Shown here in pieces: positions 57,745 through 64,000 of a stretch of 64,000 nucleotides of DNA. The position numbers and the translations under genes were made by a program. Within the stretch, counting starts at the first letter, position 1; every line of letters starts with the position of its first letter. The DNA comes from UKL13-2 sp044229235 (lineage in GTDB: Bacteria > Pseudomonadota > Gammaproteobacteria > Burkholderiales > Usitatibacteraceae), in contig JBGATH010000013.1 of the NCBI GenBank assembly GCA_044229235.1, positions 31,587-95,586 on the forward strand, given 5' to 3'. The notes beneath the pieces are model-generated. The model saw only the letters and a list, made by a program, of their open reading frames with translations, searched no databases and was not told the origin of the DNA.

Positions 57745-59493
57745 CTACGTTTTCTGGTGTTCCGTATTGAGGCGGGGCCTGAGCTCGAAACATACGTTGC
57801 CGGGTTCGTTCGCCGTCAGCGCCAATTCGTAACCTTGCTGCTCGGCCTGCCGCGCGGCCTGGTAAAGACCGATGCCAAAACCGCCGCGGCGCGAATTGGT
57901 GACCGGCTGCCGGAACAAGCCGTCCACGGCACCAGACGGAATCGCCGAGCCGGTATCGCGGATGGCCAGCACCGGAGCAGGGGCTGCTGTGAGGCGGATG
58001 CTGATTTCAACGCGCGGTTCCCGCTCGCGCTTCTTGCGTGCATTTTCGAGACAGTTTTCCAGAATGGTATCGAACAGGTTGGAGGGAATGGCAGGGCTGA
58101 GGTCGCCGCTCGCGTCGAGCTCGATTCCACTGCCGGATTGCCGTAGCAGCACATCGTTCCACCAGTCCTGCGCGGGCAGCATGGCGCTGGTCGAGCCGAG
58201 CGCCGGGTTCTGCAGTTTATCCAGCGTGGCTTGCAGCCGCTTGGCCAGGACCGGCAACTGTCTTTCAAGCATGGTCTGGTATTCGGATTTGCTGCGTCGG
58301 TCATTCTCCCGTGCGACCACACCGGCCGAGGTGAGCGCGTAAAGCGACTGCAGCAAATTTTTCATGTCGTGCGTCAGCCGCGCCCCGGTTTCATGCACGG
58401 CCTGCATATACGCGTTCTGCTTCATGGCCTGTTCGCGGCGCTTGCCGTCGTAGAACTCGCTGATCACCTGGGCGAGCAGGCGCAGGTGCAGGAACATGGC
58501 TGGGGACAAGCGGATTTCGGTGAAAAACGTAATCTCCAGCTCGTGGTACTTGAAGTGCGCATCGTATCCACCGTCCCGGCCAAATCGGCCCGGCCCCTCA
58601 GGCGTTTGCCAGATGCCACCGACAATCCACGGGAACTGTTCGACTTCCGCCATGGCGTTTTCAAGGAAGCGCGCTGAACCGGTCTCCGCTTCCGAAAGTT
58701 CGGCGATGCGCCGCATCCACAGCTCGAACGGCATGCCCACGCTCATCAGGTAGCGCGAAAAGTAAGTGCGCAGGCCACCAAATCCGGTGCGCGGACCCCA
58801 TAGCACGGCGAGCACAAACAGCGCTGCCGAGAAGGCGAACACGGTCAGCACCACCGACTGGAAATACTGGTTGTTGGTGACGCGCATGGCGGCGATGCTG
58901 CCGAGTATCAGCACCACCACCAGTTGAAAAACGATCAGGCTGTAGAAAAAGTCGAATACCTGCGTGGTCGATTCGTCCTCCGCGCGGAACGGCAATATCG
59001 CAAGCGAAGCCAGCGTCATGGGCAGGAAGATGGTCACCAGCCCGCGCAGTGCTTGCGGAATCGCGGGCAATTGCAGCAGCGACACCGGGACCGTCCAGAT
59101 CAGCAACACCGTGAACAGGTAAAAGACGCCGACCAGATAAAACCGGCTGCGCCGCGCGGCCTGCAGAGTAAACACCTTTCCGCCCATGATGCCGATGAGA
59201 ATCGCCACCCACACCACCAGCATCCAGCCATCTAGGCGGTAGATGACGGCACCGGTGATCGCAAGCAGCAGAAGCGCGGTGACGATGTTCAGTTCGCGGT
59301 CGGTACTGAATACCGGCTGCCAAAGCAGGAACAGGCCGAAGTGAACCATCATCCATACGCGCTGGAAGCCGCTGCCGTCCTCGGAAACCAGGCCGGCATG
59401 CAGGGACAACAGCGTGGCGAGAATGACCCAGCGGCGCCACTGCACCAGGCGGGCGGGGAGGGTTGGGGTGGATCCGGCCGGGACGCTGCTCAC
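57745..59493 (-). CDS. Membrane sensor histidine kinase (PilS/PrsK-like)
   Basis: The 582-residue kinase has six to eight membrane segments in residues 22-235, a linker, the H-box ARLTHDMKNLLQSL with His375, an N-box ENCLENA (479-485) and a C-terminal G-box GFGIGLYQAARQ. The H-box HDMKNL resembles PrsK-type kinases. It is on the opposite strand at the pilin end of the locus; the probable partner regulator is at 42504. The kinase domain lacks a textbook D-box, so ATP affinity may differ. Confidence 0.85.
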   Translation of the reverse strand: MSSVPAGSTPTLPARLVQWRRWVILATLLSLHAGLVSEDGSGFQRVWMMVHFGLFLLWQPVFSTDRELNIVTALLLLAITGAVIYRLDGWMLVVWVAILIGIMGGKVFTLQAARRSRFYLVGVFYLFTVLLIWTVPVSLLQLPAIPQALRGLVTIFLPMTLASLAILPFRAEDESTTQVFDFFYSLIVFQLVVVLILGSIAAMRVTNNQYFQSVVLTVFAFSAALFVLAVLWGPRTGFGGLRTYFSRYLMSVGMPFELWMRRIAELSEAETGSARFLENAMAEVEQFPWIVGGIWQTPEGPGRFGRDGGYDAHFKYHELEITFFTEIRLSPAMFLHLRLLAQVISEFYDGKRREQAMKQNAYMQAVHETGARLTHDMKNLLQSLYALTSAGVVARENDRRSKSEYQTMLERQLPVLAKRLQATLDKLQNPALGSTSAMLPAQDWWNDVLLRQSGSGIELDASGDLSPAIPSNLFDTILENCLENARKKREREPRVEISIRLTAAPAPVLAIRDTGSAIPSGAVDGLFRQPVTNSRRGGFGIGLYQAARQAEQQGYELALTANEPGNVCFELRPRLNTEHQKT

Positions 59494-59570
59494 AGGAGAA
59501 TTTGGCGAGGGGGAGGGGCACTCAGTCGCGGAGACTAGCCTGTTTCAGGGCGCTTGGCGAATGCGGCGCC

Positions 59571-59613
59571 TGTCGACAATCCGGACACATGTCCTGCATC
59601 GCTACACATGTTC
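59571..59613 (+). promoter_or_regulatory. Possible enhancer sites upstream of the sigma54 promoter
   Basis: TGTCGACA (59571-59578, palindrome), ACACATGTCC (59585-59594) and ACACATGTTC (59604-59613). The two ACACATGTYC boxes are 19 bases apart, about two helical turns, and lie about 105-133 bases upstream of the predicted start, a typical distance for sigma54 activators. Protein identity is inferred. Confidence 0.45.
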
Positions 59614-59672
59614 AGGAGGAATCGGCTTGAAAATCCGCTACAACTGCGTGGCGAGAGAATAATACTCTTAAT

Positions 59673-59685
59673 AATCAATTAATTG
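59673..59685 (+). promoter_or_regulatory. IHF-like site
   Basis: AATCAATTAATTG matches the WATCAANNNNTTR consensus in an A/T-rich stretch, 5 bases upstream of the -24 element. IHF often bends DNA between activator sites and sigma54 promoters, though it usually lies further upstream; chance is possible because the flank is A/T-rich. Confidence 0.4.
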
Positions 59686-59690
59686 CGATG

Positions 59691-59707
59691 TTGGCATGGC
59701 GATTGCT
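59691..59707 (+). promoter_or_regulatory. Sigma54 (-24/-12) promoter of the micro-ORF and pilin
   Basis: TTGGCATGGCGATTGCT matches TTGGCAYG-N4-TTGCT, with GG (59693-59694) and GC (59705-59706) exactly 10 bases apart. The predicted start is near 59718, 32 bases before the micro-ORF. An NtrC-family activator is encoded in the same locus. Confidence 0.82.
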
Positions 59708-59749
59708 CTTGTAGGCTTAGGCAAACTGCCTGAAGCAAAGGAAACCAAC

Positions 59750-59839
59750 ATGAAAAACGCGGCGCAAGACTTGAATCTGAATGATCTGGCTACGGCCTTC
59801 ATATCGTTCGGCATGGTGGTTGGCCTCCTCATCAGGTAA
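59750..59839 (+). CDS. Micro-ORF of 29 residues
   Basis: An ATG at 59750 follows AAAGGAAACC and is the first start codon after the sigma54 promoter. It encodes 29 residues: a polar N-terminal part (MKNAAQDLNLNDL) and a hydrophobic segment (AFISFGMVVGLLI) ending in Arg, then TAA. It is too short to be a pilin. It could be a membrane micropeptide, or a leader ORF affecting pilin translation. Confidence 0.5.
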   Translation: MKNAAQDLNLNDLATAFISFGMVVGLLIR

Positions 59840-59890
59840 GAATTCAAACCAATCAAAAGCACTCTAAACCAAAGTAAATCGGAGATAAAA

Positions 59891-60577
59891 ATGAACAGCA
59901 TGAGAAGCATGAAAAGCCAGCAGTCAGGCTTCACTCTTGTCGAAATTGCCATTGTCCTGGTGATCATCGGTTTGTTGCTTGGCGGCATCCTCAAGGGCCA
60001 GGAATTGATCAACAGCGCGAAGGTCAAGGCGCTGGTAAACGACATCAAAATCGTCTCGACCCAGGTCTACGCCTACCAGGATCGTTTCAAGGCCATGCCG
60101 GGCGACGATCCGCGCTCAGCCGCGAATGTCAACGGCACGGTGGCTACAACGCCGGCAGCGACACTGGCCAACGGCCGGATTGAAGGTAACTGGAACTCAA
60201 CGACTGTGACTGACGAGGCCTGCCTGTTCTGGCAGCACGTGCGCCTTGCCAACCTGGCGACCGGCGCGGTAGTGGTTCCGGCCAATTGTGACTATCTGCC
60301 TTTGAACTCCGAGAACGGCAAGATGGGTATCACCAGCATTTCGCCCCTGACTGCACCGGTCAACGCTTTCAATGGTTCATTCTTTGTGTGCACAGGCAAC
60401 GTCAACGGTCGCTTTGCCCGTCAGATCGATACCACGCTCGACGACGGCGTACCCAATACCGGCTCGGTGCGGATTCTTGACGGCAACAATTCCGCCAGCA
60501 AAGCCGATGCAGTCGATGCAGCCACGATGACGACCAACGGCGACGGCTACGTTTACACGGTGTGCGCTGCGTTCTGA
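59891..60577 (+). CDS. Type IV prepilin (probable major or large minor pilin)
   Basis: The 228-residue prepilin has leader MNSMRSMKSQQSG|F with TLVEIAIVLVIIGLLLGGILKGQEL after the cleavage site; Glu at +5 is present. The globular part has the FKAMPGDDP motif and two Cys (AACLFW-like EACLFW and PANCDY), then an FVCTGN near the end. GGAG at 59881-59884 gives a good ribosome site. It follows the micro-ORF by 51 bases and ends in a terminator, so it is the main product of the sigma54 unit. Confidence 0.9.
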   Translation: MNSMRSMKSQQSGFTLVEIAIVLVIIGLLLGGILKGQELINSAKVKALVNDIKIVSTQVYAYQDRFKAMPGDDPRSAANVNGTVATTPAATLANGRIEGNWNSTTVTDEACLFWQHVRLANLATGAVVVPANCDYLPLNSENGKMGITSISPLTAPVNAFNGSFFVCTGNVNGRFARQIDTTLDDGVPNTGSVRILDGNNSASKADAVDAATMTTNGDGYVYTVCAAF

Positions 60578-60600
60578 TCAAAGCACTTCCGGTATGAAGA

Positions 60601-60626
60601 AAGCCCGCACACGCGGGCTTTTTTTT
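60601..60626 (+). terminator. Rho-independent terminator after the pilin
   Basis: AAGCCCGC-acac-GCGGGCTT (60601-60620) followed by eight T; strong and correctly placed 23 bases after the pilin stop. Confidence 0.93.
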
Positions 60627-60942
60627 CGCCTCATCATTCAGCTGGAGGTGCTTTCCCAAGGTGCCCGTCCCAAACCCCGGTGTCGTCGATGCAGCACAGA
60701 CCTTCTGAAGGAATTCGGTTCGCTGCAGGCAGATGCTGACCTCACGTGCACGCCGTTTCCGGGCGAACGAATCCGCGCGATACCCTACGCCCAGGGCCTG
60801 ATCAAGGGATGGCGAGCAATGTCTTGCTGTCGAAACCGGCTGGAAACTTCCTGAACTAAGGTGCTATTTGTTCGCGGATGCCTGGCGGCAGTTCTCGGCG
60901 GCATGGTCCGCGGACAGTGCAGGTTGCAGAAGGCAGAGAAGC
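60627..60942. other. Gap without a recognised gene
   Basis: A frame open to 60854 exists but lacks a recognisable family and a ribosome site. The region may be a decayed gene. Nothing else was recognised. Confidence 0.4.
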
Positions 60943-60973
60943 AATAAAAAAGGGCGGCAGGGCCGCCCTTTCT
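60943..60973 (-). terminator. Terminator of the cytochrome c gene
   Basis: AAAGGGCGGC-agg-GCCGCCCTTT (60950-60972); on the minus strand the stem is followed by TTTTTATTGC, so it terminates the leftward cytochrome gene 20 bases after its stop. Confidence 0.85.
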
Positions 60974-60993
60974 TGCGCAGTGATTGCCGGGTG

Positions 60994-61533
60994 CTATTTG
61001 GCCTGCGCCAGCATGTAGTCCACTGCCGCCTTCACATCGCCATCGGCGAGGGAGGCGTTGCCGCCCTTGGCGGGCATGGCATTGAATCCCTTCAGTGCGT
61101 GTTCATGCAGCAAGGCCTTGCCCTTCGCAATGCGGGGCGCCCAGGCGGCTTTGTCGCCCAGCTTGGGCGCGCCGGCCACGCCGGCTGCGTGGCAAGCCAG
61201 GCAGGCGCCTTTGTATACACTTTCTCCGCTGGCCGGCGCGGCTGCCGCCGGTGGCGCTACTTGTGCTGTCTTGACGATTGCGACGGCCGGTGTCGCGGGC
61301 TCCGCGCCATCCGGTCCTTTCAGCGTGGTCAGGGGGGCGATGCGCTGCGCGATCGCTTCCGGCGTATTGGCTTTGGCTTCCGAACCACCGACGCGGTGGG
61401 TGCCAACCGCGAAATAGGCAATCAAAATGATTGCAATGATCAGTCCGACTGCTCCGGCAGTAACGGCCACGGCGACTTGCAGCGGGTTACCCTTGTCGTT
61501 GTCTTGAGCCGAATCGGCGTGATGCTGGGACAT
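60994..61533 (-). CDS. Membrane-anchored cytochrome c5-like protein
   Basis: The 179-residue protein has one membrane helix (about 20-43), an Ala/Pro-rich linker and a class I cytochrome c domain with heme motif C111-LA-C114-H115 and a Met ligand in FNAMPAKGG near 152. It is a one-heme electron carrier facing the periplasm, probably a cytochrome c5/c4 relative. It starts at ATG 61533; the frame upstream crosses tRNA-Arg and is not coding. Confidence 0.9.
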   Translation of the reverse strand: MSQHHADSAQDNDKGNPLQVAVAVTAGAVGLIIAIILIAYFAVGTHRVGGSEAKANTPEAIAQRIAPLTTLKGPDGAEPATPAVAIVKTAQVAPPAAAAPASGESVYKGACLACHAAGVAGAPKLGDKAAWAPRIAKGKALLHEHALKGFNAMPAKGGNASLADGDVKAAVDYMLAQAK

Positions 61534-61665
61534 GATTGTTTCCTGTGGCGGCTGAGAAATGAATCGCCCATTATACCGGCGAGGGTTGCACGGCTCAAAT
61601 GGGACGGACGCCATGGTGCCATCGGGAGGCGTGAAAACTGGCCAATGGTAGAATGCAGGCACAAC

Positions 61666-61742
61666 GCGCCCGTAGCTCAGCTGGATAGAGTACTGCCCTC
61701 CGAAGGCAGGAGTCGGACGTTCGAATCGTCTCGGGCGCGCCA
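61666..61742 (+). tRNA. tRNA-Arg (anticodon CCG)
   Basis: GCGCCCG (61666-61672) pairs with CGGGCGC (61732-61738) as acceptor stem; anticodon loop CTCCGAA with CCG, stem CTGCC/GGCAG; TTCGAAT T-loop; CCA is encoded (61740-61742). It reads CGG arginine codons. Confidence 0.97.
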
Positions 61743-61904
61743 TATAAACAGGCACTTAGCGGCAAAGCTAGTTGTTAGTACGGAAATTTGTACGGAAAGC
61801 TTCGCGGGGCTGGCGTCAATCAACGGCGTTGGCCCCGGCAAGCTCAGTAGTTACGTGGTCACTTCATCCCGTAATAGTTTGTTGCACGCAAGCGGGCCGC
61901 GACG
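61743..61904. other. Border segment between tRNA-Arg and the low-GC genes
   Basis: Base composition changes here. TACGGAAATTTGTACGGAAA at 61779-61798 contains TACGGAAA twice, 12 bases apart. No integrase is visible in the window and no repeat of the tRNA 3' end was found; the other edge would be outside. Confidence 0.45.
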
Positions 61905-62267
61905 TCATCGACTTATGAACTTGAAATGCGCTGCAATGCCTTGCGCCTTGTTCATCCAGTGATGCTTCAATTCATCGTCGGGCAACGATGAGTCGTGCCA
62001 ACCAACGATGTTTGCGTGCTCTTTGTACGGTTTGCCGTCTGCGTCAAGGTTGAGATCGGCGTCAAAGACAACAGAGGCCGGCCCGTCACCTCGGCCTATC
62101 GCAGCACTGGGCGCAAATTGGTCAAAATGAACTGAACAGATGATCCATATCTGCTCCTCACTAAGGTCTTTTGCGCGGCAAACGGAAGTTTCGAGTCTAT
62201 TCTTCTTGTCACCGTTTTCGCGCCGCGGCATTAGTCGCGAATGATGAATAGTGTTTGTTTTCCGCAC
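61905..62267 (-). CDS. Hypothetical protein of the three-gene cassette (gene 3)
   Basis: The coding part ends DDELKHHWMNKAQGIAAHFKFISR and has QIWIICSVHFDQFAP and ASVVFDADLNLDADGKPYKEHANIVGW, which read as a folded small protein. GTG at 62267 (120 residues) or ATG at 62231 (108) are possible starts; an open frame runs further upstream through gene 2 in another phase. Function unknown; last of a minus-strand trio with gene 2 and the TIGR04255 gene. Confidence 0.55.
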   Translation of the reverse strand: MRKTNTIHHSRLMPRRENGDKKNRLETSVCRAKDLSEEQIWIICSVHFDQFAPSAAIGRGDGPASVVFDADLNLDADGKPYKEHANIVGWHDSSLPDDELKHHWMNKAQGIAAHFKFISR

Positions 62268-62295
62268 AATGTGACTCGAGCGGAAAGCAAAACTA

Positions 62296-62820
62296 CTAAG
62301 CGGCTCGTCGGAGAATACTTCCGTCGGCGTACTCTGGGTAGAGTTTTGCAACCTCCCCAGCAACTCCCTTAAGAGATTTCTCAAGTAAGTCATGACTTGT
62401 CGGGTTAATTGGCTTCCAGCCATGGATCGAGCCCTCCTTGCCAAATTGGCCCGAAAAGTTGATCTTTCCGTGAGGGCCAACACTCAGTGAGAAAACTCTA
62501 TCGTCATCTACTGTCCAGGTGATACAAATTTCGCCGTCATGTTCTGGCACTACATCCGGGGCCGGGATACCTCCCGGAAGAATGGCGAACAGACACTTAA
62601 TAACCCGTCCTGCGAGCTTGATTGTTTGATCAGTAACGGGACGTGTGTCCACGCCGTCCCAATTGCGGACTGAACACTCCTTTCTGATGTCCAACAGCGC
62701 GGCCTCAACAATGGGGGACCAATCCGTGGCGCTTCCACGTCTAATGTTTGCGTGANNNNNNNNNNNGTAGGCGTCATTCCAAGGGAGAAAGGGGGATCCT
62801 GCGGCAACAGCAGTACTCAT
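62296..62820 (-). CDS. Hypothetical protein of the three-gene cassette (gene 2), contains an assembly gap
   Basis: ATG at 62820 overlaps the stop of the TIGR04255 gene (ATGA). The 174-residue product has 11 N in codons about 18-22 and keeps frame across them. CSVRNWDGVDTRPVTDQTIKLAGRVIKCL and GGIPAPDVVPEHDGEICITWTVDDDRVFSLSVGP look like a conserved small family often paired with TIGR04255 genes. Function unknown. Confidence 0.65.
   Translation of the reverse strand: MSTAVAAGSPFLPWNDAYXXXXHANIRRGSATDWSPIVEAALLDIRKECSVRNWDGVDTRPVTDQTIKLAGRVIKCLFAILPGGIPAPDVVPEHDGEICITWTVDDDRVFSLSVGPHGKINFSGQFGKEGSIHGWKPINPTSHDLLEKSLKGVAGEVAKLYPEYADGSILRRAA
62756..62766. other. Assembly gap (11 N)
   Basis: A run of 11 N lies inside gene 2 of the cassette. 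Frame is kept on both sides, so the gap length may be real rather than a default value. Confidence 0.95.
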
Positions 62821-63563
62821 ACGTATAACTCAGCAGTCTTCTCAGTGATAGTACCGAAAAAGCATCTATTTTTTAGCGCTCGCAACGATTCGAGCGTCTG
62901 CCAGAGACTGTCGTCTCCCGGCTTCAAATCTATCGAACGAAATGCATCGATGTCAAGAATCACAGGTGCTCGCATGTCATCCCCGGTCCGATCAAGCGCA
63001 ATGGTCACATTCGCCATCTCTTTACTATTTTCGTCGACCAAGTGAAACCGCTGAAAGAAAGACACAACTGATTGGGGAGTTTCGTTTGGAACATCAACAA
63101 ACTTGTTCAAGTACTGTTGATAAGAGTCACCATGGCGCATCGGCAATTGAAGATTGTTGATGAAACGAGCCGATGCTCTAGTTACGCGCAGAGGTCGCAG
63201 ACTTTCGGTATAGACAGCCCACATTCGCTTTGCCTCTTGAAGTAGCAATTGCCACTCTTGGTATGGCGGCAAACGACTCAGTGTGAATCCTGTGAGACTA
63301 AATTGCGCAACGTACTTTTCGTCGTGTGAATGTAACCTCAAACCAACCTGAGAGGCAACAGCAGTAGCTTGAGGCGGACCGTCTAGGGTCAGACTGAAAC
63401 CAAAAGTCCCTTCAGAAATCGGGCTTTTTAAGTAGTACCCAAATTTCGCCGCATCTAACGTTCCCTGCAATGTGGCAAAGGTGAGCCCATTGGTGGGTGC
63501 GACTCGAAAATCGATCAGCGCTTCCGTGATCGGCGCGTTTTCTAGGTGTCGAATTGTTGCCAT
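62817..63563 (-). CDS. TIGR04255-family protein
   Basis: The 248-residue protein starts MATIRHLENAPITEALIDFRV and has LRPLRVTRASARFINNLQLP (mid) and LDIDAFRSIDLKPGDDSLWQTLESLRALKNRCFFGTITEKTAELY at the end, both hallmarks of TIGR04255. The function of the family is unknown, but its members often occur in accessory regions as here, with small partner genes. AAGGAAAA gives the ribosome site; a promoter and palindrome lie upstream. Confidence 0.82.
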   Translation of the reverse strand: MATIRHLENAPITEALIDFRVAPTNGLTFATLQGTLDAAKFGYYLKSPISEGTFGFSLTLDGPPQATAVASQVGLRLHSHDEKYVAQFSLTGFTLSRLPPYQEWQLLLQEAKRMWAVYTESLRPLRVTRASARFINNLQLPMRHGDSYQQYLNKFVDVPNETPQSVVSFFQRFHLVDENSKEMANVTIALDRTGDDMRAPVILDIDAFRSIDLKPGDDSLWQTLESLRALKNRCFFGTITEKTAELYV

Positions 63564-63605
63564 TTTTCCTTCTTGTCCAAGTCGCTAGCCACTTGGAATC
63601 GATGT

Positions 63606-63633
63606 ACTTTACTCTATTCTTAGAGTCGGGCAA
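63606..63633 (-). promoter_or_regulatory. Promoter with palindrome between -35 and -10, upstream of the TIGR04255 gene
   Basis: On the minus strand TTGCCC (63633-63628), 16-base spacer, TAAAGT (63611-63606). ACTCTA-TTCT-TAGAGT (63611-63626), a perfect 6+4+6 palindrome, fills the spacer, as an operator for a repressor or MerR-like regulator would. Confidence 0.55.
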
Positions 63634-63716
63634 TTTTGCTTAGTTTCAAGTATTCAGCACGTTCGCATTGCTGAGCGTCGGTCCTCGAGTTGAGCGGCCC
63701 CAATTAATGTATTTAG

Positions 63717-63977
63717 ATGTCGTCTCTAATGGCAAATCACGAAAATCGTAACTGGCAGCGCCAATGGAAGATGTCCAATGATGGACGCACGGCCACACAT
63801 GAAAACGGCGTTGTCGTGACTTTTAACGGCGACCGAGCCCACGTCGATCCTGCATCGAGTGCAATGCTCGGGGAGAAGATAGCGGCCGAGGAAGGGACAG
63901 GTCGCCACGTCGGCGCCCACATATACAAGTTGGTCACTCAGGCCGAGATGCTGTTGAAGAAACGCAGCCAGCACTGA
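63717..63977 (+). CDS. Hypothetical small protein
   Basis: The 86-residue frame (or 82 from ATG at 63729) reads MANHENRNWQRQWKMSNDGRTATHENG, then FNGDRAHVDPASSAMLGEK, with a basic C-terminus. It is divergent from the TIGR04255 gene. No ribosome site is clear and no family is recognised; an opposite-strand frame of similar length exists, so coding is likely but not certain. Confidence 0.5.
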   Translation: MSSLMANHENRNWQRQWKMSNDGRTATHENGVVVTFNGDRAHVDPASSAMLGEKIAAEEGTGRHVGAHIYKLVTQAEMLLKKRSQH

Positions 63978-64000
63978 GTTTGGGGACATCGGGTTTCCTT

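Noticed and set aside
60594..60854. An 86-residue frame behind the pilin
   Set aside because: It starts inside the pilin terminator hairpin and has no family match or ribosome site.
62268..62483. Upstream extension of gene 3 in the cassette
   Set aside because: It runs through gene 2 in another phase; the conserved-looking part begins near 62267.
63726..63989. A minus-strand frame opposite the small ORF at 63717
   Set aside because: The plus-strand reading has a more protein-like composition; the minus-strand reading lacks a family and a ribosome site.

Overview
The window is GC-rich, gene-dense chromosomal DNA from a Betaproteobacterium (Burkholderiales/Nitrosomonadales-like). The evidence is gene order: a 23-gene co-directional block mlaFEDCB, yadGH-like ABC genes, ibaG, murA, hisGDCBHAFIE, hinT, tatABC, and the cluster petABC-sspA-sspB. 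I cannot name the genus from sequence alone.

Layout. 1-4000: a truncated vanadium-haloperoxidase-like gene, a flavin reductase, and an overlapping nitronate monooxygenase / UbiM-like hydroxylase pair. 4463-9239: a MgtA-type P-type ATPase behind an FNR/ANR-type promoter, then transketolase. 9410-12748: speD-speE followed by YgiB-, YgiC- and YjfL-like genes, a probable polyamine-conjugation set. 12863-19874: an inositol-monophosphatase-family enzyme, rsmE, argA, yggX, phoU, rpiA, ilvA and a lipoprotein. 19944-21542: a CBS-domain gene and sspB, bracketed by two unusual tandem arrays. 21652-27043: sspA, petCBA, mscL and a DegS-like protease. 27050-42242: the tat/his/mur/mla block, all on the minus strand. 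42504-60577: an MSHA-like type IV pilus locus (MshM, L, N, E, G, PilM/N-, PilO- and PilP-like proteins, pilins), with a sigma54 response regulator at one end and a sensor kinase plus a sigma54-promoter-driven micro-ORF and pilin at the other. 60994-61742: a membrane cytochrome c and tRNA-Arg(CCG). 61743-64000: less GC-rich DNA with a three-gene TIGR04255-family cassette, probably the start of a genomic island; it contains an assembly gap of 11 N.

The most unusual signals are repeats. (i) At the 3' end of the CBS gene and the 5' end of sspB, the gene terminus is present three times with a period of 136-140 bp. Each extra unit forms a complete 46-47-codon ORF whose start or stop overlaps its neighbour, so a chain of translationally coupled mini-ORFs flanks each gene. 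At the CBS locus, indels in the spacers sum to a multiple of three, so each unit still ends in the same in-frame C-terminal peptide. (ii) A palindromic element of about 56 bp occurs five times in gene gaps, twice inside the his operon.

Functional links: the his genes lack a histidinol-phosphatase, which the IMPase-family protein at 12863 could supply. The Rieske protein carries a Tat-like signal and tatABC lie nearby. The response regulator and histidine kinase at the two ends of the pilus locus are well placed to control the sigma54 promoter of the pilin unit.
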